64,000 nucleotides of DNA from Dermanyssus gallinae (Eukaryota > Arthropoda > Arachnida > Mesostigmata > Dermanyssidae): contig QVRM01006090.1 of the NCBI GenBank assembly GCA_003439945.1, positions 62,001 to 126,000 on the forward strand, given 5' to 3'. Both the position numbers and the translations under genes were made by a program. This document shows positions 45,991 to 58,238 of this stretch, piece by piece. Every line of letters begins with the position of its first letter. The stretch's first letter is position 1. A model generated the notes under the pieces. The model did not search any database. It was not told where the DNA came from and worked only from the letters and a program-made list of their open reading frames with translations.

Positions 45991-46779
45991 AAACAAAGAA
46001 GTTTTCTTAAATGAACACTAAGGCTTAAACTTGGCTTTAGAAACAAAATCGCAATCCTCCTGACATAAAGATCGCTGCTCCCAAGAGACCGCAAGCAACG
46101 TTAAACCTTGGCATTGAGCGCAGCCTGCATCGCTCATAAATAAGGGTGGAAACGGAATTCGCCGATTTTGAGCTTCCTTAAGCAGAGCAAAAATGAAAAA
46201 ATATAAACTAAAAACGCTTCTTAAACAATTCAGAGATTCAAAAAATTGCAACAAATAAAACGTTTGTCCATTTCAAGATTAAAAACTGACCACAAACATG
46301 TAAAAGTGACCCCTTCTAAAGTAACTAAATCCGCCCTAATTTTTAGCCTCTCTGATCGCTTACATATTCGACGGATATTTTACAAAAAATGTTTTCTGGG
46401 TCAGACTTTGACAGCACAACTCAGGTGGGAATATTACCACTAACAACTTTTCGTAAACGATTTAAATTGACCCGTTTTAACCTATTGTATCCTAGCGTTT
46501 GCGGTGAAAGACTATAATGTCGGCTTGTGAAACTGGCAGCTCCTTTAAAACTATGCAACCTAAGACGCGACTAGCATTACGGCTACCTCTGATCTTAACA
46601 GATTTTGCTCCCACTATCGCCTGCCCGACTTAACATGATTGAACACGCTTCGCGTACGAGTCGGTTACATCTTGTTCAGTTAGGCTTAAGGCTAAACTAA
46701 ATCTTATGTACCCGAAATGATTCACTTTAATAGGTCGTTAAACCTAACGTAATACAGTACAATTTATATCTTTAGAAGT
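45991..46779. other. Unassigned sequence
   Basis: No supported gene. Confidence 0.35.
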
Positions 46780-46885
46780 AAAAGTATCTTATGGAATTTT
46801 TTTTATTTTTAGAATTGTCGTAACTAGATGCAAAAGTATCTAATGAGAATCAAATTTTTGTATTTAGTAATGTCGTAACTAGATA
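46780..46885. repeat. Imperfect tandem duplication of about 51 bp
   Basis: Two units, about 46780-46829 and 46832-46885, share AAGTATCT at the start and GTCGTAACTAGAT at the end, with T-rich middles. The array lies just beyond the 3' end of the Jockey/CR1-like element. Confidence 0.65.
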
Positions 46886-46924
46886 GTAGAGCTATAGAAA
46901 AACGTAGATTAAAGTGTATCGTGT

Positions 46925-48880
46925 TTTAATATAAAGATTGAAACGCTTTATTCAAGGTAGAAAGAAGAATATACATTCACATATATGCATGTATGTCATG
47001 TGATCAATATGTGATTATAATCTGCAAGTAGTGCAGGGTGTTGGCGGCCCCTAACACTCGTGAATATGCCTAGAGATCCTCCATGGGTATAGATCGCTGA
47101 TGCAGCGCTTTCGTGCGATGAACACAGGAACCATGCTGCTAGCCCGACGCGTTGTCGTTAGCCTTTCAACGAACATTTTGTTGAATAGACGCGGGTTCTT
47201 TCTTAGCTTTAGCAGCATTCTTTGATCAAGCTTCTTAATCACGTCAATTGTGTGGGGAACGTCGACATGACACCGGTCAACATGGCAGCGAAATGCAACC
47301 CGTTTCGTGAATTTCCGTTCCACTCGTTCCAGGCAAGCTTTGTCCTTACTTAGACCCGGAATCCAAGATGGTGCTGCGTATGTCAGTAGTGGCAGTACGT
47401 ATGTAGTATACAATTGGACGTACAGCTCAGGAGAACGTACAGCAAATGATCGAAAGATCCAATTTGCGCGTTGAGAAGCCCTTGTGGCAACATCAGTTAC
47501 ATGTTCGGAGTACCTTAATTTGTTGCTCGTGAGGACTCCGAGGTCTTTTACAACTTGAAGTTTGCACAATTCCTGACCCCCAATCTTATAAGGGTGTCTT
47601 GCATTTCCATGTCCAAAATGCAGGACACCACATTTATGGATGGACAGGTCTAAATCAAGGGCGTCCGCCCAGTTTTTGAAAGCGTTTAACGTCGTTTGAA
47701 GACGGCATTTGTCCTCTACAGTGCGGGATCGACTGTATAGTTTCACACCATCGGCGTATACTTTAACTTCAACTCCTTTTGGAATTACATATTTAAGTGA
47801 ATCGGTGTATAAAATATACATCAGTGGTCCGAGGATCGTTCCTTGCGGACAGCCGGATGACACTCGACCCATCGTAGAATACTGTCCATTTACGCGCACC
47901 CGGAAAGTTCTGTCTCGGAGAAACGCAGTGAGCCAGATTATGCGTTCTCCAATTCCAGAATGGGGTAGAGTTTGAAGTAGTTTAGAGTGCGTGACTGTTT
48001 CGAACGCTGACTTGAAATCGAAATAGACAACGTCAAAGCAATCCGAGTCGTTGCACATTTTTGCCCAGTCAATTTGTGTTTCTAGGAGCTGCAGCGTCGT
48101 GCTTAAACCTTTGCGATAGGCAAACTGGGCTTCCGATATAAGACCTTGGTCGTTAGCGTTTGCATATATGGCTTTCGCAATGACGCTTTCAATAAGTTTG
48201 CTCGCTATCACCGTTAGGGAAACGGGACGCTTATTCGCAGCATCGGCCTTATTGCCTTTCTTATGTACAGGGTGGATTATAGCGGTGTTAAACAGCCGGC
48301 ACTGTACCATCTTCCAGTGATCGACGAAAAATAAAGCTTAGAGGCACACATACTGAATAATCTAGTTTCTTGAACACGATGGCCGGAATTTCGTCAGGGG
48401 TCGAGCTCGTTGTGTTTGCCAGCTTTCGCAAGTGCTTCCGCAAATTTGTGGGGGAAACATCCACATCATTGATGATGTGAGGGGACGGTGTTACTTCTGG
48501 TATATGCGGAGCCGGCTGTAGCATGCGTTGCTGTAACTCTTCGTCAGTCGGATAAGTGTGACAAAAGAATTCTCGTAGATTCTCTGCCTTCTCGATGTCA
48601 TCATCGCAAACGTTCCATCCTTACGTTTAATGGACGAAAGTGAGTCGTTGGTCACAATTCTCGACCTCACGTAGCTTGACACCCTCGACGGGTCTTTGCT
48701 GCGAATGATGGCACTTTCGCTCAGTACTCGTTGGCGCCGAGATGCTCTGGCTATTTCTTTTTGAAACCAGGCATTTTTTGATGGCTCAGAAACTGCTTCG
48801 AGAGCACTGTGAAGTTTAAGTATATGCACATTTATGGACCCTTTTCCAGTCTTCTTTTTGGGTATACATGACTCTATTAA
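46925..48880 (-). mobile_element. Jockey/CR1-like retrotransposon, 5'-truncated
   Basis: A minus-strand element lacks the endonuclease but keeps the linker, the complete reverse transcriptase, the C-terminal domain and a 3' UTR with an AATAAA signal (about 46944-46949). The upstream pieces 48491-48829 (linker with NAWFQKEIA.A.RRQRVL) and 48288-48524 (VSPTNLRKHLRKLANTTSSTPDEIP, start of the RT) are each in a different frame from the main frame 47051-48310. At least two frameshifts therefore separate them. The 5' edge at about 48880 meets an A/T-rich run. Confidence 0.85.
47051..48310 (-). CDS. Non-LTR retrotransposon reverse transcriptase, 419 codons, YADD altered to YADG
   Basis: The longest open frame of the window. 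RT motifs in order: HPVHKKGNK...RPVSL (about residues 13-31), the LISEAQFAYRKG block (about 57-68), VVYFDFKSAFETV with the motif-A Asp (about 88-100), SSGCPQGTILGPLMYILYTD (about 150-169), and the catalytic box KVYADG at about 183-188. There the second essential Asp is replaced by Gly (codon 47747-47749). Then come SIHKCGVLHFG (thumb approach), KDLGVL and a C-terminal WIPGLSKDKACLERVERKFTKR-type region. The Met start is internal; coding continues upstream in other frames. Jockey/CR1-type elements use this enzyme for target-primed reverse transcription. The D-to-G change should abolish catalysis, although the frame remains open. Confidence 0.88.
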   Translation of the reverse strand: MVQCRLFNTAIIHPVHKKGNKADAANKRPVSLTVIASKLIESVIAKAIYANANDQGLISEAQFAYRKGLSTTLQLLETQIDWAKMCNDSDCFDVVYFDFKSAFETVTHSKLLQTLPHSGIGERIIWLTAFLRDRTFRVRVNGQYSTMGRVSSGCPQGTILGPLMYILYTDSLKYVIPKGVEVKVYADGVKLYSRSRTVEDKCRLQTTLNAFKNWADALDLDLSIHKCGVLHFGHGNARHPYKIGGQELCKLQVVKDLGVLTSNKLRYSEHVTDVATRASQRANWIFRSFAVRSPELYVQLYTTYVLPLLTYAAPSWIPGLSKDKACLERVERKFTKRVAFRCHVDRCHVDVPHTIDVIKKLDQRMLLKLRKNPRLFNKMFVERLTTTRRASSMVPVFIARKRCISDLYPWRISRHIHEC

Positions 48881-49615
48881 AACAAAAAAATTAAATTAAA
48901 AAAAATTATCAAACGTATTGCTCGTGCTACATTTAGAATGCCACGAAATAAGTTGTATTTTCCATCGCAGGCTATTATACACGTCTCTCAGCATCGGCAC
49001 GTGATTGTGTAAGTGGAATTATTATGTATAATGTACTAACCGATGATGAAAATCTGCATCTGTATTAGCTCATGTAAATTCCTGGTTGTCCCTTGGTGGC
49101 TACAGTCGCTGTGTTTGTAGAAAAAACCTGTATTTTTGATAAGCGAATCCTTGGCTATACAAGACGTCCTGTTTAGCGCACATAATTCACATCGACGGGC
49201 TAATGAGAACCCGCATATGAATCATTGGCATATGCGCCAGAATAGCTTCTTCGTGAATGTTAATGCTGGCATGGTGAACAACTATGCTATAGGCCCTTGC
49301 CTACTTTACCGTTACGGTTAATTAGGGAAATATATCACATATTTTTGTGCATGGCCTTTCCAGCACTGTTGATAGACGTTTCGGTACATTTTTGCTAGAG
49401 AGTGTGTTTCCAATATGGTGATGTGCCTGCACGCAGAGACGCTGTGTTACGAGTGAACCCAGACGCTCCTCCTAAGGGTCGGTTGATTGGCCGTCTTCGA
49501 CCTAATGAGTGTCATCTCCAAGACCCTATTTTTACGTAAGTATTATTTCAAAAATAACACGAGTGCTACGTCTCCGCCGTCAATATGCAGAATCAGTGCC
49601 CACTTATTTTCTCTT
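48881..49615. other. Unassigned sequence
   Basis: No supported gene. Confidence 0.35.
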
Positions 49616-49616
49616 T

Positions 49617-49654
<38 letters not shown>

Positions 49655-49735
49655 AAAGAGACAAAAATCAAGCCACCGATATATCACTAGAGCACGCTAG
49701 CGTGGCACTCTTTGTTATTATTATTATTATTATTG
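49616..49735. repeat. (TA)n-(GA)n microsatellite and nearby (ATT)n tract
   Basis: TA tract at 49616-49636 followed by GAGAGA to about 49654, then (TTA)n at about 49713-49734. On the minus strand the latter is a (TAA)n-type tract like the tails of the YLDDG-type elements, but no such element adjoins it. Confidence 0.9.
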
Positions 49736-49739
49736 GTTT

Positions 49740-50669
49740 TAAAGCCTAGGTATCTCATTTAGATAACACGGCGCAAAGTACAATAAAATATAAAAATCAC
49801 ACGTATGGGCTGCTTCAGTGCTGCGTACATGCACTTTCAGCCTTAGGAACTATGCGATTTAAATGTTTCTTTCATTCAAAAAACCACATATTACCAAAAT
49901 TAAAGCACACATTGAACGTTGGACGCATTTTAAAGATACTTCCAAAAAAGAACTGCCATCAAATCATTCACAGAGTTCACACGCGTGCAAGCGTTAGATT
50001 GGTAAATGTTATAATTTAGTATTTGTTATGTATACTTATTTGATATTGTGACAGCGTTAAAAATTAGTATACACACAGTGTAGTTTGGGACTGTGTGACA
50101 CTCAAGATATTTGGCCTGTTGAGATGTATTTATTCGCATACAAAATAAAAATCGTATGTATAAAAAGCGGTCTGATGCGGTTTGCGTGTTACTAGAAGGG
50201 TGCCTATTTTTCCATATAATATTGCCTGTTCTGGGTGAGCAATCGTTGATCCGCTTTGTCACTAGAAAATAAAAGAGTATTGCTTTATTTCATACGCTAT
50301 GAACTTACCAATATGAGTGCCCCATTGAAACATGGCTTTCGCCCAATCGAAGGAAAGAGTAGTTTAGGAATTTTGCTATTTCGGGATGTCACGCGGGATG
50401 ATGTCATTTAATAACGGTTTTTCTTCTCCTTGACGCGCAGGATGTTTTCCATAGTGCGAGCAGTGCTGGTCCAATCGTCACGTGACTTAATTATAAGCTG
50501 TATGAGCGTTCCAGGGGTGCCGTTGTCAGCCCTAGGCAGACCCGCATGCTGAGAGGCTCATTCCGGGTTGTTGGAATTGGATGTTCAGGCGTCTCCTCGG
50601 CTTTGCTTTGGCAGTACTTGCAAAATAGAGATGTAGATTTCCCAATTCTGAACAAACATGACTGAAAAT
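49740..50669. other. Unassigned sequence
   Basis: No supported gene. Part near 50400-50670 may be the 3' side of the R1-like fragment described next. Confidence 0.35.
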
Positions 50670-51400
50670 CACCGTGTCAGGTGAAAACCTGACTCATGTA
50701 GAACATCAATTCGCCACCTGGCCGGTGCACCCAGGCCCTGATATCCGAGATCAGAGTCCTTACCCGGTGCCCGGGCGCTCCGTCTTGAATGGAGTCCCAT
50801 TCGGTCTGCCAAATGTCGAGGGTTATATTCCTTTCCTCCGCTACTAATGTTTGCATTACCTCATCAAAAAGTCCAAGAAAGCCATTCTTGAAGTGACCAG
50901 AAAATATAAGAATAGGAAGCTTTGAAGATGGCATGATCCTGAACAAAACGATTATTGTAACCGCGAAATTTCTTCGTCAAGTAAGATTGCCATAAGAAAA
51001 TATGCAGAAGCCACCGTCCATGTCGCACACGCCTTCTTGCAAGCAAAGCGCATTTAGTAAAATAAAAAATTGCAACATTTTTGACGAAGTACAAAAATGC
51101 TCCAAGGCTCCCACCAGTAGTATGTTAGAGCTGCAAAGATCTCTCAATCCTCGTTAAATGCTTGTAACAATAGGGCCCAGCAGGTCCAATAGTCCAAGCC
51201 GGTATCCAAATGGGAAGTCTACTAGGGCCAGCGTTATTTTTCTGATCAGCGGTTCTAAGTGTGAGGTGTTAGTCATACAAAGCAATCCACAAGAGTACGA
51301 GAAAGCCATCCAAAGGATAATGCAACCGCTTTCCGGAATAATTTATTCGATACGGGATAAGCTAGACGTTGTGGGTGCTCTCGTTATATGTTAAGGCATC
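50670..51400 (-). mobile_element. R1-like retrotransposon C-terminal remnant
   Basis: Minus frame 50677-50946 reads VAEERNITLDIWQTEWDS, then RVRTLISDIRAWVHRPGGEL. This parallels VAERSKMY...WHEEWAQ and SLIPDLRVWYDRQHGEL of the 17-kb copy. Upstream minus frames (50864-51094 and the region to about 51400) probably continue the element but are too decayed to align by eye. Pseudogene. Confidence 0.6.
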
Positions 51401-51792
51401 TCACGGGTTATTCGTACAAAACGAAAAACCCCTGTAGGACTCCGGCCGTGTTTGACAACTTGCAACTGTAGGTGGCCCTTTGTCTATGGAGCCACAGTTT
51501 TAGTTCACCAAGATTTAACTACATATTGCAAGCGACCTTTAAATATAGATTGCATGCGACTTTCTAATATATCGAAAGCATTGCTGCTTACGCCGAGGCT
51601 ACTCGGTCATTATAGGCGAGTGCTGAATATTTGTTTAGAAGAGAACTTCTGAAAAAAGCAAGCCCTTAAATAGCCTTTGGGGGGCTTGGTAGTAGAAGAG
51701 CTACGTCCCTCGTCGGAGCCTGGTATGCTGCATCATTAAATCAGTATCGTTCTCTGCTATATGTTAATGAAGATGCAAACATTTAATTTAAA

Positions 51793-52360
51793 AAAAACAT
51801 GTTGGCAGATGCCAACCCCGGCCCCGGGAGACTTGACACCGGCCCTCTGACAAAGCTTGTGAAACAATATTTTCTTGATGCTTGTGAAAGTGAAAAATCG
51901 GTGAGATATATCATAGATGACCTTACATCAATGAGAAAACGTGCCGGTTGTTTAGCGGCTCAGCATGCGTTTAAGCTCTGCCCTCTCGTTAGCTGGTCAC
52001 CATGCTGGACCCTAAGTCCTTCCGCATAGTGTCGGCCATTAGGATAGGCATCTCCGTCTGTGAGTTGTTCTTGTGCATACCGTGCGGTGGACTGGTCGAT
52101 TTTGACAGTCTGCACCCGTTAGGCTGCAAAAAAGTCTCGACAGGTTTACAAGACACGCGGAGCTCAATGGAATAGTAAGAAGGCATTGAGAAGAGCAGGA
52201 ATACCATCCACACTTGAGCTCAAAAATCTGAGCAGAAACAATGAGTAACGTCTCGATGGGGCTACCATACCTCTATAGTCACGCGGCACAAGTTTTTCTG
52301 AGACGTAACTGTTACTGTTGACTGGAGATAGGTTGCAGATCGTGTAGATTCGAAAAAGCG
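51793..52360 (+). mobile_element. Decayed YLDDG-type retroelement, C-terminal part
   Basis: Collinear with the 59.5-60.1 kb portion of the best copy: NPGPGRLDTGPLTKLVKQYF, then CLAAQHAFKLCPL. After a frameshift comes TMLDPKSFRIVSAIRIG, then a preserved zinc knuckle (LCIPCG...DSLHPLGCKK, with C-x2-C...H-x3-C) at about 52070-52130, LRRAGIPSTLE in another frame, and RLDGATIPL at about 52251-52277, where the best copy has RPDG. The RT is absent. It is the third locus of this family in the window. Confidence 0.7.
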
Positions 52361-52708
52361 ATGAAAGTATCTCGAGCTGTCAGATGGCTTCCACTTTGAC
52401 ATTGTTTCAGAAAATTTTACCGACGAGTCGGCATACAAAAAAAAACACATTTAGGCTCATGCCTACCACTAGTACCTAGCCTGAAGTTGTTTTAGCATAG
52501 ACAATCCCATAGCCGTCATTGTAGATAAACGTTATCAACAAATATATTAGATTGTATTGCACGGCGCTAAACGCAACACCGTTCAACGAAATCTGTGTGC
52601 AATGCAATACTTAGGTAGCAAGCTCAACTACGTATTACTTAGTTGATAAACACTTGCTTATCGGAACTTCATCTTACATGTTTGAGTTCTCAATAAAATA
52701 CCAATGTG
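52361..52708. other. Unassigned sequence
   Basis: No supported gene. Confidence 0.35.
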
Positions 52709-52734
52709 ATATAATAACATATAACATACCATGC

Positions 52735-52788
<54 letters not shown>

Positions 52789-52822
52789 GCATTGTATGTT
52801 ATGTTATATATTATTATATAAG
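52709..52822. repeat. (TA)n tract flanked by inverted repeats
   Basis: TA repeats at 52737-52787 are flanked by complementary sequences (left ...CATACCATGCATTATA, right TATAATGCATTGTATG...), extending about 20-30 bp with mismatches. The whole can fold as one long AT-rich hairpin. A shorter TA tract follows at about 52840-52858. Confidence 0.85.
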
Positions 52823-53268
52823 GGTATTCGACTGCAATGTATATATATATATATATATGAATAAAATTAGGCATAAATACAGTAGGCTGCTATAATAAGG
52901 TCGACACAGTCTGACGTACGAGGCTAATAGGAACGGAAGTGGACACATGTTGAGAAAGGACAGACCATTTGATGGTTCCTCGTAAGCCCCGATTGGCGTC
53001 CACTGCCCCTGGCAGGAACGTTGTCTATAAGGCCTCCGGCAATTAGCGGAGCTTGACGGACTTAAAGCCTTCTACACTGGTAGGCGAAGCGCAGAGAGCG
53101 AAAGATAGAGAGAGAGAAGAGAGGACTGGCTGACGAGCCGGCAACCTCTAGCGGGGTTTCAGCTTTCGTCTCCTTTGCCGATACTTACGTAGAATTCAAA
53201 TGTTCTATGTGATAAGCTGTACAAATTGTATATACCACTGCACAGTTGCAGCTAAATACACTATATTC

Positions 53269-53270
<2 letters not shown>

Positions 53271-53324
<54 letters not shown>

Positions 53325-53344
53325 TATATATATATATATATATA
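53271..53344. repeat. (TA)n microsatellite
   Basis: Nearly pure TA repeat with one ACT interruption near 53322. Confidence 0.95.
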
Positions 53345-54398
53345 CATATCTATACAGAGTCTACCAGAATTCATTCAACAAACTTTGGGGTCTAGTATAA
53401 CTGAGCGATTTTTTTTCTAATGAGACAAGGGGGCGAATAAGGTCTTCTTTTGGAGTACGAGCAAAATGACAAAAAGTGGTTGTATTTTATTCTGACATAT
53501 CTTTTCTAAATCTGCAATTCCGGTGAGAGCCCCAGTCATTCTATCCAAAGCAATCATATTTGCGTATTTGTAGAAAAATGTTGCATCTGTTGAATCGCAT
53601 TCTACGTTAGCTTAAAGCAGAGCGAATGTTGTATTAAAAACAATCCTCAAAAAATTAAATTTTTTGCAATTCTTATATTTTGGCTTTCACGCTTAATTAC
53701 TAAATTGTTTGAAGGCATTTCCGCCCTTGTTTCATTGGAATTTTTTTTTCGGAGAGTATATTTGCACATGTATTCCTAAAAGGCTCGCGAATTTATTTTG
53801 ACTAAATCAATAATAACAACTTGGTAATCTGCACTGCTTGTTTAAAAAGATAAAGGGCTAAACAAAACAACCCCGATTGATTCGATTAGCACGGATGAAT
53901 GAGTGGCAAACGTGAAGTTTAGTCTAGTTTTTGTTAGAAATATATACATACGTCTATATAATTTAAAAAAAAAACTCGTTATTCCTAAATAATATCGTAT
54001 TAGTATAACAAGGCATGACTATATTTAAAAGATTTTTCGTAGCTTAAAGTGATTTTACGCATATATGCAACAATGTTAATTATTTGGTTCTCGAACATTA
54101 CTATAGAAAGCGCTTTGCTACAGATTCTAAATTACATATTGGAAGAAATTCGCCAAATACTAGACAATCGGCCTTTCAATAACGCAGCCAGAGGCAAAAA
54201 TAGCGTCTCGTCTGGCGGCTTTTGTGTTCATTATCGAATATATTGAAGCGCTTGCTAAAAATATAAGGGCACGACCTCCACATATTTCAGAGCGTCTTAT
54301 CGGTCTACCGAAAAAAAAAATGCGTTGATGAAGGCAAGGCCCCAATAAAATCGATTGAAAATCTCGTTGTTTATTTAGCACGCCCTTTCCTTCTCATT
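53345..54398. other. Unassigned AT-rich sequence
   Basis: No gene recognised. The start (ACAGAGTCTACCAGAATTC, about 53354) follows a TA tract and weakly resembles DNA-transposon ends. Confidence 0.3.
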
Positions 54399-56030
54399 CT
54401 ACCCTCTACCAGCTTGATACCCTGCTCCCATTTGCACTAATCCTTCTCGAGCACAGCGGTTATTGGTACCGCCATGTCCGCAGATGCCATTGCCGGTGAG
54501 TCCTGACGTACCAACAGCTGGTGGGAGGAAAACTGTGTGGGTTTCATCATCCCGCTCGCTGGACTTGCTCATGACATATGACTTGGCGTACGAAATCTTG
54601 CCCATCGCATGCAAGTATTTCTTGGGCGGACCCATGCCCGTCAATGCCAGCGTCATGTGGTAGACGACGTCTCTGTGCTCTCGATTGAACCATTTCTCTA
54701 GGTCGGAATAACCTGACAGGTCCAGGCTCCTTGTACCAGTTTTGCTATCGCGATAATGGCCGTTGTTTTATTCATATCACCAGCTTCCCAATACGCTTTC
54801 ATGAGTGTTTTCTTGTTTTTCTTTAACTTACAAACGTTTGGCCCCCATGTAGTAGCGGCGTACAAGACGGTGGACTGCGCTACCGATACAAGAAGTCTTC
54901 GTGTCTTGTCTCGGTCAGCTGTTGCTGCAGTTGCCCTGCGTTACCCCGGCAAGAACTCTGTCAGGCTATTTGCCAGTTTTTTTTGCATTCGCGGCCACTT
55001 TATTAACGTGCACGTTACTCGAAAGGGCCGTCTCTGTTATTACACCCAGGTATCAGGCGGACCTGCTGATGTTTTTACTCACTCGTTTCAGTGCCATGCC
55101 TCTTTCGTTCCGTAAGAAGAACCGCCTAGCTTTTTCATTTTGTTAGTTCGAAGTCCTACCATCCAGAGGTTTCATGGCTACTTGTGCTCGTCCTTATAGC
55201 AGTCCCCCTCACATGCTGTGACCACGATAGTCAGGTCGGCCGCGTAAGTGATTATCTATTGACGCCCTCAAGCTTGTAGAGCCTCAGTAAGCCGTCGTAC
55301 GCCATGTTCTAGAGCAGATGGCCTAGTATGGCCCCTGTAGAGCGCCGGTAGACATGGCGTACTCTGTGTTCCGTGGATGACTGACCGGCTGCTGAGGTAG
55401 AATGCCAGGATCTTTTGAAGGTACAGGGAGATTCCCTTCTGAGCCATTACGTTTACAATAACCTGCCAACTTACTGAGTTGCAACGCGTTACACAAGTTT
55501 AACAGGACGACCATGCAGAGATCCCTGAACCATGGGTCATTCTTTCTTTGTCTTTCGGCTCCCTTTATAAGTAGGTCGCTTTTCGCTGAAAGAGCTTTTC
55601 TTTTTTCCGTTCCGTCATTATCTTCATATTAATATCCGTTTCGAATGCTTTTCCCAAGGTATCCAGCAGAAATATTGCTTTTGGGAAAGAATCTTTACAG
55701 CTTCAGTCGGGATTCTATCCAGACCGAGTGTTGTGCTATCAAGTGACAGTTTTATAGTAGCACCTATTTAACATTGTGTGGTTAGGGATATGGTATTCTC
55801 CACTGTATCTAGAGCTCTGGCCGGTTAGTTTCGGCGTAGTTTGGGAAGAGTCAATGCAACGCCCTCACTGCCAGGTCTTTAAGAAGCGCTGGCCTCTCTT
55901 CAATTTGTCCATTACTATTTTATAGTACATTCCCTATGATTCTATTTGTGACCCATACCCTAAGCTTTTACTGACAAAAGCATGCATGACGGTGTTTACC
56001 GTTTGTATTGCAATTTCATACGTGCAGCCG
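54399..56030 (-). mobile_element. R1-like retrotransposon remnant (reverse transcriptase and C-terminus)
   Basis: Minus strand, upstream to downstream: TTLGLDRIPTEAVKI at about 55690-55730 (RT entry, the counterpart of APGLDGIPNEALK); frame 55323-55514 with MVVLLNLCNALQLSK (motif-A region, the catalytic Asp lost); STGAILGHLL followed by NMAYDGLLRLYKLEGVN at about 55255-55350 (the counterpart of GVPQG.ILGP and WN.AYD.LL); and frame 54399-54656 with MTLALTGMGPPKKYLHAMGK and DDETHTVF, equivalent to the TGHG and zinc-finger end. Heavily frameshifted. The 5' limit is uncertain. Confidence 0.65.
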
Positions 56031-57289
56031 TGCTATTGTAGTTTATGTTGTCAATAATAAAAATATGATACTGCATTTAACGTGCCACAGAAGACCATTT
56101 TATATGTTGATAGTAGTACTTACGCTAGTGTACGGTTGTAGCTCCTACCTCATGCACTTAGTGGTATTGATGCCTACATCCATAGCACCCAGTATGAAAA
56201 CTAGTTTTCCTCGGCCCTGTCAAACCGACGTCCAGATTCAAGCGCCGTTGGCACCAAGCAATAGTCCGGCCACTCCAGCCCGTAAGGTGTCATTTGGAAT
56301 TTAAATCTAGTTTTGCGCATTTCTGGATCTACTGCGGATTTTTCAAAACTACTGGTATGTCATTAAATTTACATAGTCTGTTACTACACATGGGCACTCG
56401 AATTCCGCGATAGCAGTCATGAAACGTGAACTGGAATCAACATTGTTGTTAAGACATCAGCGTAATCATTTTCTTACTATCCTATTGGGCAATGCTAATT
56501 TTGTCTGTACAACAGGGTATATTCAACAGGGCAGTCCACTGTACCCTGCTTTGTCAGTTATGCATCAGGCTTCTCATTAACATTTTTTAAGTTTTTCAAA
56601 GTACTGCTATCAGAGTGATTCCTCGGTGAACACCAAAGATTTTTATGAAATTATGATCTTTGACGTTGGTAGTGGACTCGAACTTAAACCTCAGAAATCC
56701 TGCCACTTTTGGGAAGCACAGGGGGGTGGATCTCCAACAACTATACCCGCTTACATGTACTCCTGTCCGTTGCCTGGGTAAAATATGTTTCTTCTTGGGT
56801 TAAAGAACCCGTAATCACACGTTCGCGCCGAGACAATTGTCCACTCCAAAGTGCTACATTGCAGAGTTATATAAATGAAAGAGTAATTGTGTTTGTCCAA
56901 TAGCGTCATTTTGCCGGATCCGCCGCTGTTATTCCCACCGTTATTTTGTAGCCCACTAAGCCTGTTTGTTGCTAGATAGGTCAGGACACCAGGACAGGCC
57001 CTATACAGATCAGCTTTGGGAGTTGTCAGCTTTGGAAGAGGACAGCTTGGTGTAACGTCATCTGAAGATCTAGCTTTAGAGATAGACTGGGCTCTTCACA
57101 TAAAGGCAGCTAGTCTAAACGAACGATGAGTAGATAAGCAACTCTTGCTGAAACCGATGCAGTACGTTCAACCAAATTCTAATACTGCGAGAAAAAAATA
57201 GTTGTCCAAAATACAATACATTAGGGAAGCATGATATAGTGTAGGATGCACCTCTTTATACAATAAAACTAATAACAACCCATTCACAC
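56031..57289. other. Unassigned sequence
   Basis: A 98-codon plus-strand frame (56008-56304) overlaps the edge of the R1-like remnant and has no recognisable domain. The last part may belong to the first YLDDG-type copy. Confidence 0.3.
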
Positions 57290-57779
57290 TAAAGTCCAAA
57301 TGTCTGAGCGGGCACAATGAGTTACGATGATGGGTGGGGGGGGGGGGGGGGAGGCGGGGGTGATAGGGTCATCATACCTTAATGGCCACACGGTAAAAGC
57401 CTTGTCTGGGATGTCACTGTCTCATACAGGACGGCGATATCATGTCTTCGTCTTAGCTCTGTCGAGTGGGGACGGGCCAAAAAACATGCATATTTGGAAA
57501 AGCCAAAAAAATATGTCGAGTTCTTAAGAAGCTGCCACATCAAGCCTACTGCTTTGGAGAGACTGGGTCCGGAAGGGGATATCGCAAAACGTACGGAAGA
57601 TACTAGCGGCAACCGACGCAAAGCGATATTTCTGAGGCAGATGTCACTGACCGTTTGTAGAAGAAACTCGGCTTTTATTATAGGCTAACGCGAATTTACC
57701 TAATGTCACCACCAGCTAAATTCGCTAAAAATGATGATGATGATAATAATAATAATATTAATAATAATAATAATAATAA
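57290..57779 (+). mobile_element. YLDDG-type retroelement, 3'-end copy 1 with (TAA)n tail
   Basis: Decayed endonuclease region: a frame at about 57379-57423 reads WPHGKSLVWDVTVSY, matching WKKGKCLVWDATVSC of copy 2. Frame 57494-57688 ends LGPEGDI...GNRRKAIFLRQMSLTVCRRNSAFIIG-type sequence, matching the C-terminus of copy 2. A G16 run at 57336-57351 lies inside the coding remnant. The 3' end is a (TGA/TAA)n tract at 57731-57779, after which copy 2 begins within about 30 bp. Confidence 0.75.
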
Positions 57780-58238
57780 GACGACGCGTTCTAGGAGAAG
57801 CTTCTAATAATGCCAATACTCTTGCTACGCATCCCAGCATTGAGAAACAATAATCGGTCATTATGCCAAATAATCAGGAAGTACGTTACTGAATCGCGGT
57901 GGAAAACACTTGCAAGTCTCTTAGACGAGTGTAATTGTAACATTATACAGTACGACACATCACTTGATACAGATCACGACAGATGGAAGATGGCAGAGCC
58001 CAAATGAGCTGAAAGTGATGTACGTTCCGCCGCACGGATCCTTCTTTCGACCGACTCTTTTGCACCATTTAACGATCACACGGAGCAGGAGTTAAGAAAG
58101 AAGCACCCCCCTCCATTAGCAGACGCAAGCGAACGCCTAGGATACCTCCAGGCACCAGTAACAACAAGAGGACACACCACATATCATTGGTTGTTGACGC
58201 CGTCCGACCTTTCGCCGTAGCATCTGGACCTGGATTAG

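Noticed and set aside
54756..55146. Plus-strand 119-codon frame as a gene
   Set aside because: It is antisense to the R1-like remnant, which has recognisable protein blocks on the minus strand.
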